DNA from: Phycisphaeraceae bacterium
Lineage (GTDB): Bacteria; Planctomycetota; Phycisphaerae; Phycisphaerales; UBA1924
DNA: 64,000 nucleotides
Direction: 5' to 3'
NCBI GenBank assembly: GCA_019636495.1
Contig: JAHBXL010000005.1
Coordinates: forward strand, 62,001 to 126,000
Position numbers and translations under genes: made by a program. Under the pieces are notes generated by a model, which worked only from the letters and a program-made list of their open reading frames with translations, did not search any database and had not been told where the DNA came from. This document shows positions 54,296-62,990 of this stretch, piece by piece (positions within the stretch are counted from its first letter, which is position 1; every line of letters starts with the position of its first letter).

Positions 54296-54787
54296 TCAGC
54301 ACGCCCGCCGACGAAGGTCCGGTACCGGCGACATCAGGTCCGCGCTCGTCATCCCGTCCATCGGGTAATACCGCCCCAGCGCGCCCGCCAGCGCGTCCGG
54401 CGTCGACAGCACGAAGTAGCACTGCACCGGGATCTGTCGCGATGCAAAGTTCATCGCTCGCACCAGCGACTCCTGCAGCGTGCACACCATCAACTCCGCC
54501 CCGTCGTACCCCATCGGCAGAACCCGGAACTGCCACGCCTGACGACGGCTCACCAGTTCCCGAACCGCGGGGTCCACGTGCTCCACACGCGGGTCCAGCC
54601 ACCGCGTCGTCGCCGCGTACTGCTCCGCCCACGCCTGCTCCACCGATGTCCCATCAATCCCGAACATCTGCTCCGCCAGTTCGCCGAACGGACGGTGCGT
54701 CGCACGCTGACGCTGCAACACCTGCTCGCACTGGTCCCGCGTCAGCACGCGGCGGCGAACCAGCAGTTCTCCGATCGGTAGACGCAT
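54296..54787 (-). CDS. stand-alone GspE/PilB amino-terminal (MshEN-like) domain protein
   Basis: About 163 residues from ATG 54787, with GGAGGCC upstream. The start MRLPIGELLVRRRVLTRDQC, followed by FGELAEQMFGIDGTSVEQAW, is the helical MshEN pattern found ahead of type II secretion and type IV pilus ATPases (GspE, PilB, MshE), where it can bind cyclic di-GMP. A second part (ELVSRRQAWQFRVLPMGYDG and MVCTLQESLVRAMNFASRQI) fits the usual second sub-domain (LxGxILVxxGxI; Vxx..A....vlPl......L.vA..dp). The ATPase domain is missing. It may be a free regulator of secretion or motility. Confidence 0.65.
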   Translation of the reverse strand: MRLPIGELLVRRRVLTRDQCEQVLQRQRATHRPFGELAEQMFGIDGTSVEQAWAEQYAATTRWLDPRVEHVDPAVRELVSRRQAWQFRVLPMGYDGAELMVCTLQESLVRAMNFASRQIPVQCYFVLSTPDALAGALGRYYPMDGMTSADLMSPVPDLRRRAC

Positions 54788-55033
54788 GTCCGGCCTCCAG
54801 GCCCCGCGCTTTGCGCGCAGAGCGTGCTCCCGGCCGACCGTCCCCGCGCGGGCACGGCGGCTCCACCGCACACATCGGATCGACACCCGCGGCCGCTGCG
54901 GCCGAGGCACGCCTTGCCACGCGATCAGGTGGGGTCTGTGCGCATCCGGCAGTCTGCGTGTTCTGCACGACCGACCGCCGCGCTGTTCCACGTCCGAGAA
55001 TCAGCCCGATGCGTCCACGCCCCCCCGCCCCGC

Positions 55034-55402
55034 TCACGCCGGCTCCACCGAGACCCTCAGGCCCCGGCCCGCGAACTGCTCCCGATACAACTCCGCGCGC
55101 TCCCTGTGCGTGTGCAGCACCAGCGCGACCCCCGAAGTGTGCGCCGTCACCGTCACCTGCATCGCCCGACCCGAATCCATCCGCGTCAGTTCGATGATCG
55201 TCCGCACGACATACCGCAGTTCGTTCACATCGTCGTTGTGCAGCAGCACGCGAAACTGCGGCAACGCTCGCATCGGCGCCGACGGCCTGGCCGTCCCCTT
55301 CATCGGCCCACCCTTCGCGCCCGCCGCCTCCCCCTTGGCCCCCCCCGCCGCGCCGCTCCCGCTCTGTCCCCCCTGCGCGCTGCCGCCATTGGTCGAACTC
55401 AT
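55034..55402 (-). CDS. clpS: ATP-dependent Clp protease adaptor ClpS
   Basis: 122 residues from ATG 55402. The first 45 are a Gly/Ala-rich tail; the ClpS core follows: QFRVLLHNDDVNELRYVVRT, then TVTAHTSGVALVLHTHRERA and ELYREQFAGRGLRVSVEP. ClpS delivers N-end rule substrates to ClpAP; the D-D/H motifs that bind the amino-terminal residue are present (HNDDVN). A ClpA/ClpC gene does not adjoin. Confidence 0.9.
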   Translation of the reverse strand: MSSTNGGSAQGGQSGSGAAGGAKGEAAGAKGGPMKGTARPSAPMRALPQFRVLLHNDDVNELRYVVRTIIELTRMDSGRAMQVTVTAHTSGVALVLHTHRERAELYREQFAGRGLRVSVEPA

Positions 55403-55562
55403 GCTGCGCTCCGCTCCCGGGCCGTCCGGCCCGTGTGTTCAAGGTAGCCCCGCCCCCGCCGTTGGCAACCCGCAACGCACGATTCCCGCCCGAGTTTGCA
55501 GCAATTCACCCGCGCCGATCGAAGAGTCTTCTGCCGCGGAGAAAGAACCCGGAGACGCCGCC

Positions 55563-55910
55563 ATGCCCCACGTCGTGGTCCACGCCGCGGACGGGCGCGA
55601 ACTCGGTCGTTTCGACCTCGCCGATGCCGCCGGCGCGCCCCGCCGTATCGTCATCGGTCGCGCCGCCGATTGCGACCTGCGCATCGCCCACTCCACCGTC
55701 TCGCGGCACCACTGCGCGCTCGTCCGCGATGACGATGGCGAGTGGACCGCACACGACCTCGGATCAACCCACGGCACCTGGTTCGACGGCCAGCGCGCTG
55801 CCTCCGCACGAATCGCCGCCGACTCCACCATCCGCATCGGACCCGCGATCCTGCGCTTCATCGGCGTCGCCGCCCGCTCATCGCCCCCCGCGAAGGGCCC
55901 GCCCCGCTGA
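55563..55910 (+). CDS. FHA-domain protein
   Basis: 115 residues from ATG 55563, with GGAG upstream; the longer open frame is non-coding. It is almost entirely one forkhead-associated domain: RRIVIGRAADCDLRIAHSTV, SRHHCALVRDDDGEWTAHDL and GSTHGTWFDG, with the conserved GR, SRxH and NGT-like (STHGTW) phosphothreonine-binding residues. A partner phosphoprotein may be made by a membrane Ser/Thr kinase like the one at 12942, though not linked. It sits 45 nt upstream of argF. Confidence 0.9.
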   Translation: MPHVVVHAADGRELGRFDLADAAGAPRRIVIGRAADCDLRIAHSTVSRHHCALVRDDDGEWTAHDLGSTHGTWFDGQRAASARIAADSTIRIGPAILRFIGVAARSSPPAKGPPR

Positions 55911-55955
55911 CCTCAACGCGGCTATCGTGCGCGTTCCCCCGCAGGACCGCGGCCC

Positions 55956-56882
55956 ATGAACAACTTCCTCACCATCATCGACACGCCCGCCGAGATCCTC
56001 CGCGAGATGCTCCAGCGCGCCATCGACCTGCGCCGAAGGCCCTACCCCGGACTCCTCCTCGGCAAGACCCTCTGCTGCCTCTTCGAAAAGCCCAGCCTCC
56101 GCACCCGCGTCAGTTTCGAGCAGGCCATGCGACGACTCGGCGGATCCGTCATGAGCATGTCCAGCAACGAGATCGGCATCGGCGGACGCGAGTCCCCCGA
56201 GGACATCGCCCACGTCCTGTCCTCCATGGTCGACGCCATCATGGCCCGCGTCCTCGACCACGAGACCCTCAACCGCATGGCCCGAACCAGCGCGGTCCCC
56301 CTCATCAACGGACTCTCCGACTACGCGCACCCACCCCAGGCCCTCGCCGACGCCCTCACCCTCATCGACGAGTTCTGCCCCGGTTCCGCCGACGGCCTCC
56401 GCGGCCGCGCCGTCGCCTTCGTCGGCGATGGAAACAACGTCGCCCGCTCACTCGCCGAAATCTGCGGCAAACTCGGCATGCGCTTCATCATGTGCGCGCC
56501 CGAAGGCTTCGAACTCCCCCCCGACTGGATCGACGCCGCGACCCGGCGCATCCCCGGCCTCGAAGTCTCCTCCGTCTCCGACCCCGTCGAGGCCGTCCTC
56601 CACGCCGACGCCATCTGCTGCGACACCTTCGTCTCCATGGGGCAGGAACACGAACGCGCCCAGAGACTCGAAGCCTTCCGCCGATACCAGATCAACCAGG
56701 AACTCGTCTCCCAGGCCCCCGCCCACGCCATCGTCCTGCACTGCCTCCCCGCCTCGCGAGGGATCGAGATCACCGACGAGGTCATGGACGGGCCGCGCTC
56801 ACGGATCTTCCAGCAGGCACGCAACCGCCTCGATGCCCAGATGGGACTGCTCGCCGCCCTCCTCGCCCCACGCCCATGGTGA
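55956..56882 (+). CDS. argF: ornithine carbamoyltransferase
   Basis: A 308-residue protein with the carbamoyltransferase motifs: LCCLFEKPSLRTRVSFEQAM (carbamoyl phosphate site), ALADALTLIDEFCPG, VAFVGDGNNVARSLAEICGK and VLHCLPASRGIEITDEVMDG (ornithine site, with the HCLP cysteine). Two deviations from usual OTCs: FEKPSLRTR where STRTR is common, and HPPQALAD where HPCQ is usual. N-acetylornithine or succinylornithine variants also differ at these places, so the acceptor could be a modified ornithine. It catalyses citrulline formation in arginine synthesis. The next gene overlaps its stop. Confidence 0.9.
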   Translation: MNNFLTIIDTPAEILREMLQRAIDLRRRPYPGLLLGKTLCCLFEKPSLRTRVSFEQAMRRLGGSVMSMSSNEIGIGGRESPEDIAHVLSSMVDAIMARVLDHETLNRMARTSAVPLINGLSDYAHPPQALADALTLIDEFCPGSADGLRGRAVAFVGDGNNVARSLAEICGKLGMRFIMCAPEGFELPPDWIDAATRRIPGLEVSSVSDPVEAVLHADAICCDTFVSMGQEHERAQRLEAFRRYQINQELVSQAPAHAIVLHCLPASRGIEITDEVMDGPRSRIFQQARNRLDAQMGLLAALLAPRPW

Positions 56883-57322
56883 ACCGACCCGCAGACCAAC
56901 CGGCCCCGGCCCGGCCCGTACACCTGGTCGTCGGTTCCGTCTCCGCCGCGCAGGCCCACGACCTCCCCGCCGCACGCCGCGTGCTCCATGACCTCGCCGC
57001 CGCACTCCGCGCCCGCGCTGCGCCCGCCGCCCCTCAGATCGTCACCGACTTCCATCGATTGGCCGATGACGCGCTCGCGCACCTCCCCTGCATCTGCATC
57101 GGCCACCCCGAGGTCAACGCCCTCTCCGCGTTCCTCGCCGACAAACTCCCGCCCGCACTCGTCATCGATGGCGCGCTCGCCGTCCAGTTCAATATCGCCG
57201 ATCGCGAGCCCGTCGCGCTCCTCTGGGGCGTCGATCACGCCGCCACCAACCGCGCCGCCGACCTCTTCACGCAGCGCTTCCTCGACGCCTTCGCCGACGC
57301 CGTCGCCCACGAATGCCGCTGA
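56876..57322 (+). CDS. conserved hypothetical protein coupled to argF
   Basis: 148 residues from ATG 56876, overlapping the argF stop. The protein is a small alpha/beta domain: VHLVVGSVSAAQAHDLPA, IVTDFHRLADDALAHLPCIC, IGHPEVNALSAFLADKLPPA and LVIDGALAVQFNIADREPVA. No known family is recalled; the GHPEVNALSA motif looks conserved. The coupling with argF suggests some link to its expression or activity, but that is a guess. A shared hairpin follows. Confidence 0.6.
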   Translation: MVNRPADQPAPARPVHLVVGSVSAAQAHDLPAARRVLHDLAAALRARAAPAAPQIVTDFHRLADDALAHLPCICIGHPEVNALSAFLADKLPPALVIDGALAVQFNIADREPVALLWGVDHAATNRAADLFTQRFLDAFADAVAHECR

Positions 57323-57332
57323 CCCGCGCGCC

Positions 57333-57368
57333 AAAAACACACGCGGCCCGGACAACGCCCGGGCCGCG
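57333..57368 (-). terminator. intrinsic terminator of rpmA, possibly bidirectional
   Basis: A perfect 10-bp stem (CGCGGCCCGG against CCGGGCCGCG, loop ACAACGC on the plus strand). On the minus strand it is followed by TGTGTTTTTGG, ending rpmA; on the plus strand it closes the argF operon. Confidence 0.85.
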
Positions 57369-57401
57369 CGATCGGTTCTTCAGTGCTCACCCGCCCAGCG
57401 G

Positions 57402-57689
57402 TCAGTTGCTCGACGCCGCGCTCAGCCACGTCGGCCGCGGGGCCTTCGGGTCCAGCGGCTCAACGCTCACCTTCCGACCCTGGAACACCACCCGACCCTC
57501 GATCAGCGAGTACAGCGTGTCGTCGCGGCCCCGGTCCACCATGTACCCGGCCTTGAACGGCGTGCCGCGCTGACGCACGATGATCGAGCCGGCCTGCGCC
57601 ACCTCGCCGCCGTACAACTTGATGCCCAGATACTTCGGGTTCGAATCGCGACCGTTGTGCGTCGAGCCCTGTCCCTTTTTGTGTGCCAT
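57402..57689 (-). CDS. rpmA: 50S ribosomal protein L27
   Basis: 95 residues from ATG 57689; the frame is open to 57740 but the protein starts [20 protein letters not shown]. Further L27 blocks: [40 protein letters not shown] and [18 protein letters not shown]27 reaches the peptidyl transferase centre. rplU, usually just upstream, is missing; the upstream gene on this strand is an exported hypothetical. Confidence 0.97.
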   Translation of the reverse strand: MAHKKGQGSTHNGRDSNPKYLGIKLYGGEVAQAGSIIVRQRGTPFKAGYMVDRGRDDTLYSLIEGRVVFQGRKVSVEPLDPKAPRPTWLSAASSN

Positions 57690-57804
57690 GGCGAGGCCCT
57701 CTGAAAAGCCCGGCGCGATCGCCGCGACGGGCCGAAACACTAGCCGCCCTCGTCCTCATCTTCCAGTTCAAACAAAACCCGTGCGCACCCGCCGCGCACC
57801 CGCC

Positions 57805-58446
57805 CTACCGCATGATCCACGTGCGCTCACGCACCGGGATCGGGTCCAGACGCTGACGAACCAGGTCACCCGGAGTGTCATAGTCCAGCCGAAGCGTCTT
57901 GCGCAGGACGTACCGCGTCGAACTCCGCGGCGAATCCACCGTCGCCGTCTCCCCCGAGAACCCCGCCGCATAGATCGTGATCCGCTCCGGGTTCGCATCC
58001 GTCACCGGCCAGATCACCACCCCCTCCTTCCCGTGCTCCCGGCCCTGCAGAAGCGTCCCGATAATCGCGATTTGGTCCTCCGAGAACGGGTTCTGCGTCG
58101 AGGCCACGATCTGTTCCGTCACAACCTGCGGAACCTCGCGACCCGATCGCAGAATCTCCCCCTCGCCGTTGGCCATCTCGAATGCCGGCGCAAACAAGAT
58201 GTCTTCCCCGGAGTTGTTCACCACCGAGTACGTCATGTACAGGTACATCCGCGGCCCCTGCCCGGGAACCTCCAGCGAAACCATCCGCAGCGGACCGGGG
58301 CTCAACTCCAACTGCCACCGCCGCGGCACAGGGTCCGGCTCCGGCGCCGCGCCGGCCAGCGCCAGCGCACACGCGCCCAGCAGCCCGATCGCCGCCGCCT
58401 TCACCAACCCCGATGCGTTCCGATCCAACCCATGCGGATGAGCCAT
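57805..58446 (-). CDS. exported hypothetical protein
   Basis: 213 residues from ATG 58446, with AGGAGA seven bases upstream; the longer frame is non-coding. A signal peptide (LVKAAAIGLLGACALALAGA) ends before APEPDPVPRRW. The mature part is beta-rich: RMYLYMTYSVVNNSGEDILF looks like an extracellular domain with a NEW3/DUF-type strand pattern, and DQIAIIGTLLQGREHGKEGV follows. No catalytic motif is seen. It lies 115 nt upstream of rpmA on the same strand. Confidence 0.7.
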   Translation of the reverse strand: MAHPHGLDRNASGLVKAAAIGLLGACALALAGAAPEPDPVPRRWQLELSPGPLRMVSLEVPGQGPRMYLYMTYSVVNNSGEDILFAPAFEMANGEGEILRSGREVPQVVTEQIVASTQNPFSEDQIAIIGTLLQGREHGKEGVVIWPVTDANPERITIYAAGFSGETATVDSPRSSTRYVLRKTLRLDYDTPGDLVRQRLDPIPVRERTWIMR

Positions 58447-58643
58447 GAACACGTCTCCTGAACGGCGCACCGGGCAACGCCCTGCGCCTCCTGTGGGGCC
58501 AACAGTGTACACGACCGGATACGCTTGTCGCGCCCGCGGGTTCCCATCCCCCTCCGCCCCACGCGACTCCCGCCCACCGACTCCCACACAACCACCCGGC
58601 ACCCTCGGTTGTTAGGGCATAGTCCGGGACCTACGCTTCTCCA

Positions 58644-58892
58644 ATGTCCCCGCCCGTCAACAACCCCTCGCGTCCGCCCGACACCGGATCCACCTTCCGC
58701 GACCGCCTGATGTACTACTTGTTCGGCGTCGCACTCGGATGCGTCATGATCGGCATGATGTTCTCCATCCGCGCCAAAATGGCCCGCCAGGAGCAGGCCC
58801 GGCGCGAAGCCGAGGCCGCCGCGGCACAAAACCCAGCCCCGAATCCCGCCGCGCCCTCACACTCGAATCCCGCTCCCGCCCCACAGCCCTGA
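58644..58892 (+). CDS. small membrane protein
   Basis: 82 residues from ATG 58644. One membrane helix (LMYYLFGVALGCVMIGMMF) after a short proline-rich start, then a basic/alanine-rich coil and a proline/alanine tail. Function unknown. It is 48 nt upstream of uvrA and may share its transcript. Confidence 0.6.
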   Translation: MSPPVNNPSRPPDTGSTFRDRLMYYLFGVALGCVMIGMMFSIRAKMARQEQARREAEAAAAQNPAPNPAAPSHSNPAPAPQP

Positions 58893-58940
58893 ATCCCCCC
58901 TGCCCCTCCCCGCCCCCGCCGCACGCGCGGCACGATCACC

Positions 58941-61900
58941 ATGCCCAGACGCGCCGCCGAAGTTGTTGTCCCGCCGCGGAGCCGCCCTTCGCGCAACGGC
59001 CCCGCCGTGCCCGCCGCGAGCACGCCCGCGCCCGCCGCCGAAGCGCCGCGCCGCGAGCCCTTGCGCTGCATCCGCATCCGCGGCGCAAAGGAACACAACC
59101 TCAAGAGCCTCAACGCCGACATCCCCCGCGACCAGTTGGTCGTCATCACCGGCCTCTCCGGCTCCGGCAAAAGTTCGCTCGCCTTCGACACCATCTTCGC
59201 CGAGGGCCAGCGCAAATACATGGAGTCGCTCTCCGCCTACGCGAGGCAGTTCCTCGACCAACTCAAGAAGCCCGATGTCGAGGAGATCGACGGCATCCCG
59301 CCCACCATCGCCATCGAGCAGCGCGGCAGTTCCGCCAACCCCCGCTCGACCGTCGCCACAACCACCGAGATCTATGACTATCTAAGATTGCTTTTTGCAC
59401 GCTGCGGCCGCGCACGTTCCTGGTTCCCCACGAAAGTAAGAAAGGACGGAACCGTCCTCGCACGCTCCGGCGCGCCCATCTCCGCCACCACCAGCACCCA
59501 GATCGTGGATGCGATTCTCGGTGGCACCGGTCTCCAGACCGGTGCTTCCGCCTCCAGTCGCGCCGCTCTCCAGAGCGGTGCGGCCACCGGCCGCATCATG
59601 ATCCTCGCCCCCGTCATCCGCGGCCAGAAGGGCTTCCACCGCGACAAGATCGAAGAACTCTCCGCCCAGGGCTGGGGCCGCGCCCGCGTCAACGGCACGG
59701 TCATCGAACTCCGCGAAGCGCTCAAAGACCCCGGCGAAAACCCCCTCAAACTCGGCCGCTACGAGAAGCACGACATCGACGCCGTCATCGACCGCCTCGC
59801 GCTCTCATCGGAGCCCGAACTCCGACAGCGCCTCGCCGAATCCATCGAAGCCGCGCTCAAGATCGCCGATGGCACCGTCATCGTCTCCTTCGAGACCGGC
59901 AACTCCTGGACCGACCAGGCCTACTCCACAAACTTCTCCGACCCCGACCACCCCGAAATCGCCCTCGAGGAACTCTCCCCACGCCTCTTCTCCTTCAACT
60001 CCCCGCACGGCGCATGCCCCACCTGCCACGGCCTCGGTACCCTCCTCGAGTTCGACGAGGCCCTCGTCGTCCCCAACGAACAACTCCCCCTCTCCGCCGG
60101 CGCCATCGCGGCGTGGAACAAGAACGGCCCCGTCCGCGCGTGGTACAACCGCTTCATCAAGAAGTTCTGCAAACTGACGGGCGCCGATTACAACGGACCC
60201 TTCGCCGCGCTCAACGCCGAACAGCGCCGCATCCTCCTGCACGGCACCACGCGCGATGATGCCCTCCGCCTCAAGGCCAAGTTCGAGGGCGTCATCCCCA
60301 ACATCACCCAGTGGTGGGGCAGCACGCAGAACCCCGACATCAAAGAGTGGCTCGGCCAGTTCATGAGCCAGAAGCCGTGCACCACCTGCAACGGCGACCG
60401 CCTGCGCATCGAGGCCCTGCACGTGCTCATCGAGAGCACGCACGCCGCGGACACGTCGCAGGCCTTCAGCGCGTCCATCATCGGGCGTCCCGTCGGCAGG
60501 CCCGGAACGGTCCTCAACATCGCCGAACTCTCGCGCCTCAACATCCTCGATGCCCGCGAGTTCCTCAGCGGCCTGAAACTCTCCACCGAAACCGCGAAGA
60601 TCGCCGAGCCCATCCTCAAGGAGATCAACAACCGCCTCCGCTTCCTCTGCGGCGTCGGACTCGAATATCTCTCCCTCGACCGCCGCACCGCCACCCTCTC
60701 CGGCGGCGAGGCCCAGCGCATCCGCCTCGCCACACAGGTCGGCTCCGGCCTCGTCGGCGCTTGTTATGTTCTCGACGAGCCCACCATCGGCCTCCACCAG
60801 CGCGACAACGACCGACTTATATCGACCTTACGTCACCTCACCGACATCGGCAACACCGTCCTCGTCGTCGAACACGATGAGGACATGATCCGCTCTGCCG
60901 ACCACGTGCTCGATATCGGCCCCGGCCCCGGCGTCCACGGCGGGCGCATCGTCGCGCAGGGCACGGTCGCCGACATCATCGCCGAGCCCGCTTCCATCAC
61001 CGGCCAGTACCTCTCCGGCCGCCGGACGATCCCGCTCCCGAAGAACCGCCGCGCGCTGAGTGAGAAGCGCGCCATCATCATCAAGGGCGCAAAGCAGAAC
61101 AACCTCAAGACCATCGACGCCGTCTTCCCCCTCGGCGGCATCATCTGCGTGACGGGCGTCTCGGGCTCGGGCAAGAGCACGCTGGTAAACGACATCCTGC
61201 TCGCGGCCGCGCGCAACACCATCAACGGCTCGCGCGAGAAGCCGGGCGCGCACACCTCCATCAAGTTCCACAAGGACCTCGACCGCGTCATCGAGGTCGA
61301 TCAATCCGCCATCGGCAGAACCCCACGTTCCAACGCCGCGACCTACACCGGAATCTTCGACGACATCCGCAATGTCTTCGCGCAGACCAAGGAATCCAAG
61401 ATCCGCGGCTACCAACCCGGCCGATTCTCATTCAACGTGCCCGCCAAGCGCGGCGGCGGACGCTGCGAGGCCTGCGAGGGCCAGGGGCTCAAGAAGATCG
61501 AGATGCACTTCCTGCCCGATGTCTTCGTCGAGTGCGAAGTCTGCCGCGGCCGCCGATACAACCGCGAAACGCTCGAGATCCTGTACAAGGGCAAGTCGAT
61601 CGCCGACGTCCTCAGCATGACCGTCGAGAACGCCTGCACGTTCTTCGAGAACCACCCCAAGATCCTCCGCTTCCTGCAGTGCCTGCACGATGTCGGCCTC
61701 GACTACATTGAACTCGGCCAGCCGAGCACGACGCTCTCGGGCGGTGAGGCGCAGCGCGTCAAACTCGCCACCGAACTCGGCAAGGGCGCGGGCCAGACCG
61801 GCACGCAGGGACACACGCTCTACATCCTCGATGAGCCGACCACGGGCCTGCACTTTGAAGATATCCGCAAACTCGTCGAGGTCTTCAACCGCCTCGCCGA

Positions 61901-62120
61901 TGCGGGCAACACGCTGGTGGTGATCGAGCACAACCTCGACGTCATCAAGTGCGCCGACTGGCTCATCGACCTCGGGCCCGAGGGCGGAGATGGCGGCGGG
62001 CGAATCGTCGCCAGCGGCACGCCCGAGGCCGTCATGTCCGCCGCGGCGTCGTACACGGGGCGATACCTGAAGAAGCACGTGGAGGCGGAGGCTCGCCGTG
62101 CCACCGACCGCCGGCTCTGA
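58941..62120 (+). CDS. uvrA: excinuclease ABC subunit A, with in-frame repeat insert
   Basis: A 1059-residue UvrA, longer than the usual 940-960. Both ABC halves are complete: Walker A GLSGSGKSSLAFDTI and GVSGSGKSTLVNDILL; signatures LSGGEAQRIRLATQVG and LSGGEAQRVKLATELG; Walker B CYVLDEPTIGLHQRDN and LYILDEPTTGLHFEDI. The second zinc finger is present (CEACEGQG, CEVCRG). Extra length comes from a 45-residue start and a 24-residue insert (GGTGLQTGASASSRAALQSG...) near residue 194 between TSTQIVDAIL and RIMILAPVIRGQKG, encoded by a double-hairpin repeat. UvrA recognises DNA damage and loads UvrB. Stretches near 59385-59450 and 60815-60835 use codons rare in the neighbouring genes. Confidence 0.96.
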   Translation: MPRRAAEVVVPPRSRPSRNGPAVPAASTPAPAAEAPRREPLRCIRIRGAKEHNLKSLNADIPRDQLVVITGLSGSGKSSLAFDTIFAEGQRKYMESLSAYARQFLDQLKKPDVEEIDGIPPTIAIEQRGSSANPRSTVATTTEIYDYLRLLFARCGRARSWFPTKVRKDGTVLARSGAPISATTSTQIVDAILGGTGLQTGASASSRAALQSGAATGRIMILAPVIRGQKGFHRDKIEELSAQGWGRARVNGTVIELREALKDPGENPLKLGRYEKHDIDAVIDRLALSSEPELRQRLAESIEAALKIADGTVIVSFETGNSWTDQAYSTNFSDPDHPEIALEELSPRLFSFNSPHGACPTCHGLGTLLEFDEALVVPNEQLPLSAGAIAAWNKNGPVRAWYNRFIKKFCKLTGADYNGPFAALNAEQRRILLHGTTRDDALRLKAKFEGVIPNITQWWGSTQNPDIKEWLGQFMSQKPCTTCNGDRLRIEALHVLIESTHAADTSQAFSASIIGRPVGRPGTVLNIAELSRLNILDAREFLSGLKLSTETAKIAEPILKEINNRLRFLCGVGLEYLSLDRRTATLSGGEAQRIRLATQVGSGLVGACYVLDEPTIGLHQRDNDRLISTLRHLTDIGNTVLVVEHDEDMIRSADHVLDIGPGPGVHGGRIVAQGTVADIIAEPASITGQYLSGRRTIPLPKNRRALSEKRAIIIKGAKQNNLKTIDAVFPLGGIICVTGVSGSGKSTLVNDILLAAARNTINGSREKPGAHTSIKFHKDLDRVIEVDQSAIGRTPRSNAATYTGIFDDIRNVFAQTKESKIRGYQPGRFSFNVPAKRGGGRCEACEGQGLKKIEMHFLPDVFVECEVCRGRRYNRETLEILYKGKSIADVLSMTVENACTFFENHPKILRFLQCLHDVGLDYIELGQPSTTLSGGEAQRVKLATELGKGAGQTGTQGHTLYILDEPTTGLHFEDIRKLVEVFNRLADAGNTLVVIEHNLDVIKCADWLIDLGPEGGDGGGRIVASGTPEAVMSAAASYTGRYLKKHVEAEARRATDRRL
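59520..59588 (+). repeat. 69-nt double-hairpin repeat in frame within uvrA
   Basis: GGTGGC at one end and GCCACC at the other enclose two perfect palindromes: arms GCACCGGTCT/AGACCGGTGC (59524-59545) and CCGCTCT/AGAGCGG (59563-59578), both with loop CC. Length is 23 codons, so the frame of uvrA is kept. It shares the GGTGGCAC end with the palindromes near the RHS fragments. Confidence 0.85.
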
Positions 62121-62447
62121 GGCGGTCGGTGCTGATGACCGCCGCACGCCGCGTCTGTCCCGCCGTGACGAGGAAGGTCCCCAGAAGTCATGAAGAGAAC
62201 GGAGGCACGGCGAGAGTGGGGCGAGCGAGGCGCGGTCCAAGCCGGGTACGCTGACCTTCGCCTGCTCTGCAGGCTGCAAGGCCATGCAAATGGGGTGGAG
62301 TAAAGGCAGCGAAGCACCGGGCGAGCCCGGTGGCAATCGACCTGTGCCCGCTCCGCGGCTCAAGAAGAGGCAAGAGCCGTAGGGCACTGGCCACTCGGCC
62401 CAAAGCGGCCGCGTGACCAGTGGCACTTCAAGTCAAAGAAGTCACCT
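62121..62447. repeat. repeat-rich gap after uvrA (includes palindrome copy A4)
   Basis: No gene is seen. A hairpin CACCGGG/CCCGGTG lies at 62315-62332. On the minus strand from 62456 to about 62380 runs the GGTGGCAC element again: GGCGGGTGGCACAGGTGAC, TTTGACTTGAAGTGCCACTG, then arms CGGCC/GGCCG around GCTTT. It extends into the first codons of the next gene. Confidence 0.65.
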
Positions 62448-62945
62448 GTGCCACCCGCCGATGCCGCGCTGCTTGAGATGATCGACAGGATCCTGGCTCG
62501 CGACTCTGACGCTGTGCAAGAGGTTGTGACGCCACTCAGCAAGCCCGCCGAGCGCATGCACAACGTCGCCGAGCGATTGCGCACAGGCCGATTGGCCGAA
62601 GAGTACTTTCTTGCGCACAGCCAAGCCATAGCGAGTGTCGCGCCGACGCTCATACTCGATCACCGCGCGCTGGCTCGGGGCTACGACTTCGGCATCCGCG
62701 AGCGTGACGGCATCGCTATTGAGGTCAAAGGTCTCAAGCAGAAGCGCGGCGGCATCGCCTTTACCGATCGCGAGTGGCCTGAGGCCAAGGTGCGCCGCGG
62801 CGACTTCTGGCTTGTCGTTGTCGGCAACATCGACACCAACCCGATCGCGCGCCTGATTCCCGATCCGGCAACTTCGTTGAATGCGGAGTGCCGGTATCAG
62901 ACCACCATCGCTGCATCCTGGCGTGCGATGGTCGCGGTCGCCTGA
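62448..62945 (+). CDS. DUF3883-like PD-(D/E)XK fold protein
   Basis: 165 residues from GTG 62448, or about 155 from ATG 62478; the first codons lie in repeat A4. The core RTGRLAEEYFLAHSQAIASV, GYDFGIRERDGIAIEVKGLK and AFTDREWPEAKVRRGDFWLV matches DUF3883, where the D of GYDF and E-x-K form the nuclease-type centre. Such domains usually sit at the end of larger helicase or restriction proteins, so this may be a stand-alone nuclease or a piece of a longer one cut off by the repeat. The rest of the protein is intact. Confidence 0.6.
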   Translation: MPPADAALLEMIDRILARDSDAVQEVVTPLSKPAERMHNVAERLRTGRLAEEYFLAHSQAIASVAPTLILDHRALARGYDFGIRERDGIAIEVKGLKQKRGGIAFTDREWPEAKVRRGDFWLVVVGNIDTNPIARLIPDPATSLNAECRYQTTIAASWRAMVAVA

Positions 62946-62990
62946 GTCAGTTGTCCCGAACGCCTCGCCCGTTCGCCCCAACGGGGCGAT

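Noticed and set aside
59385..59450. Low-GC, rare-codon stretch in uvrA as a separate mobile insert
   Set aside because: The translated sequence still aligns in order with the region after YDYLRLLFAR, and no terminal repeats are visible; codon bias alone is not enough.
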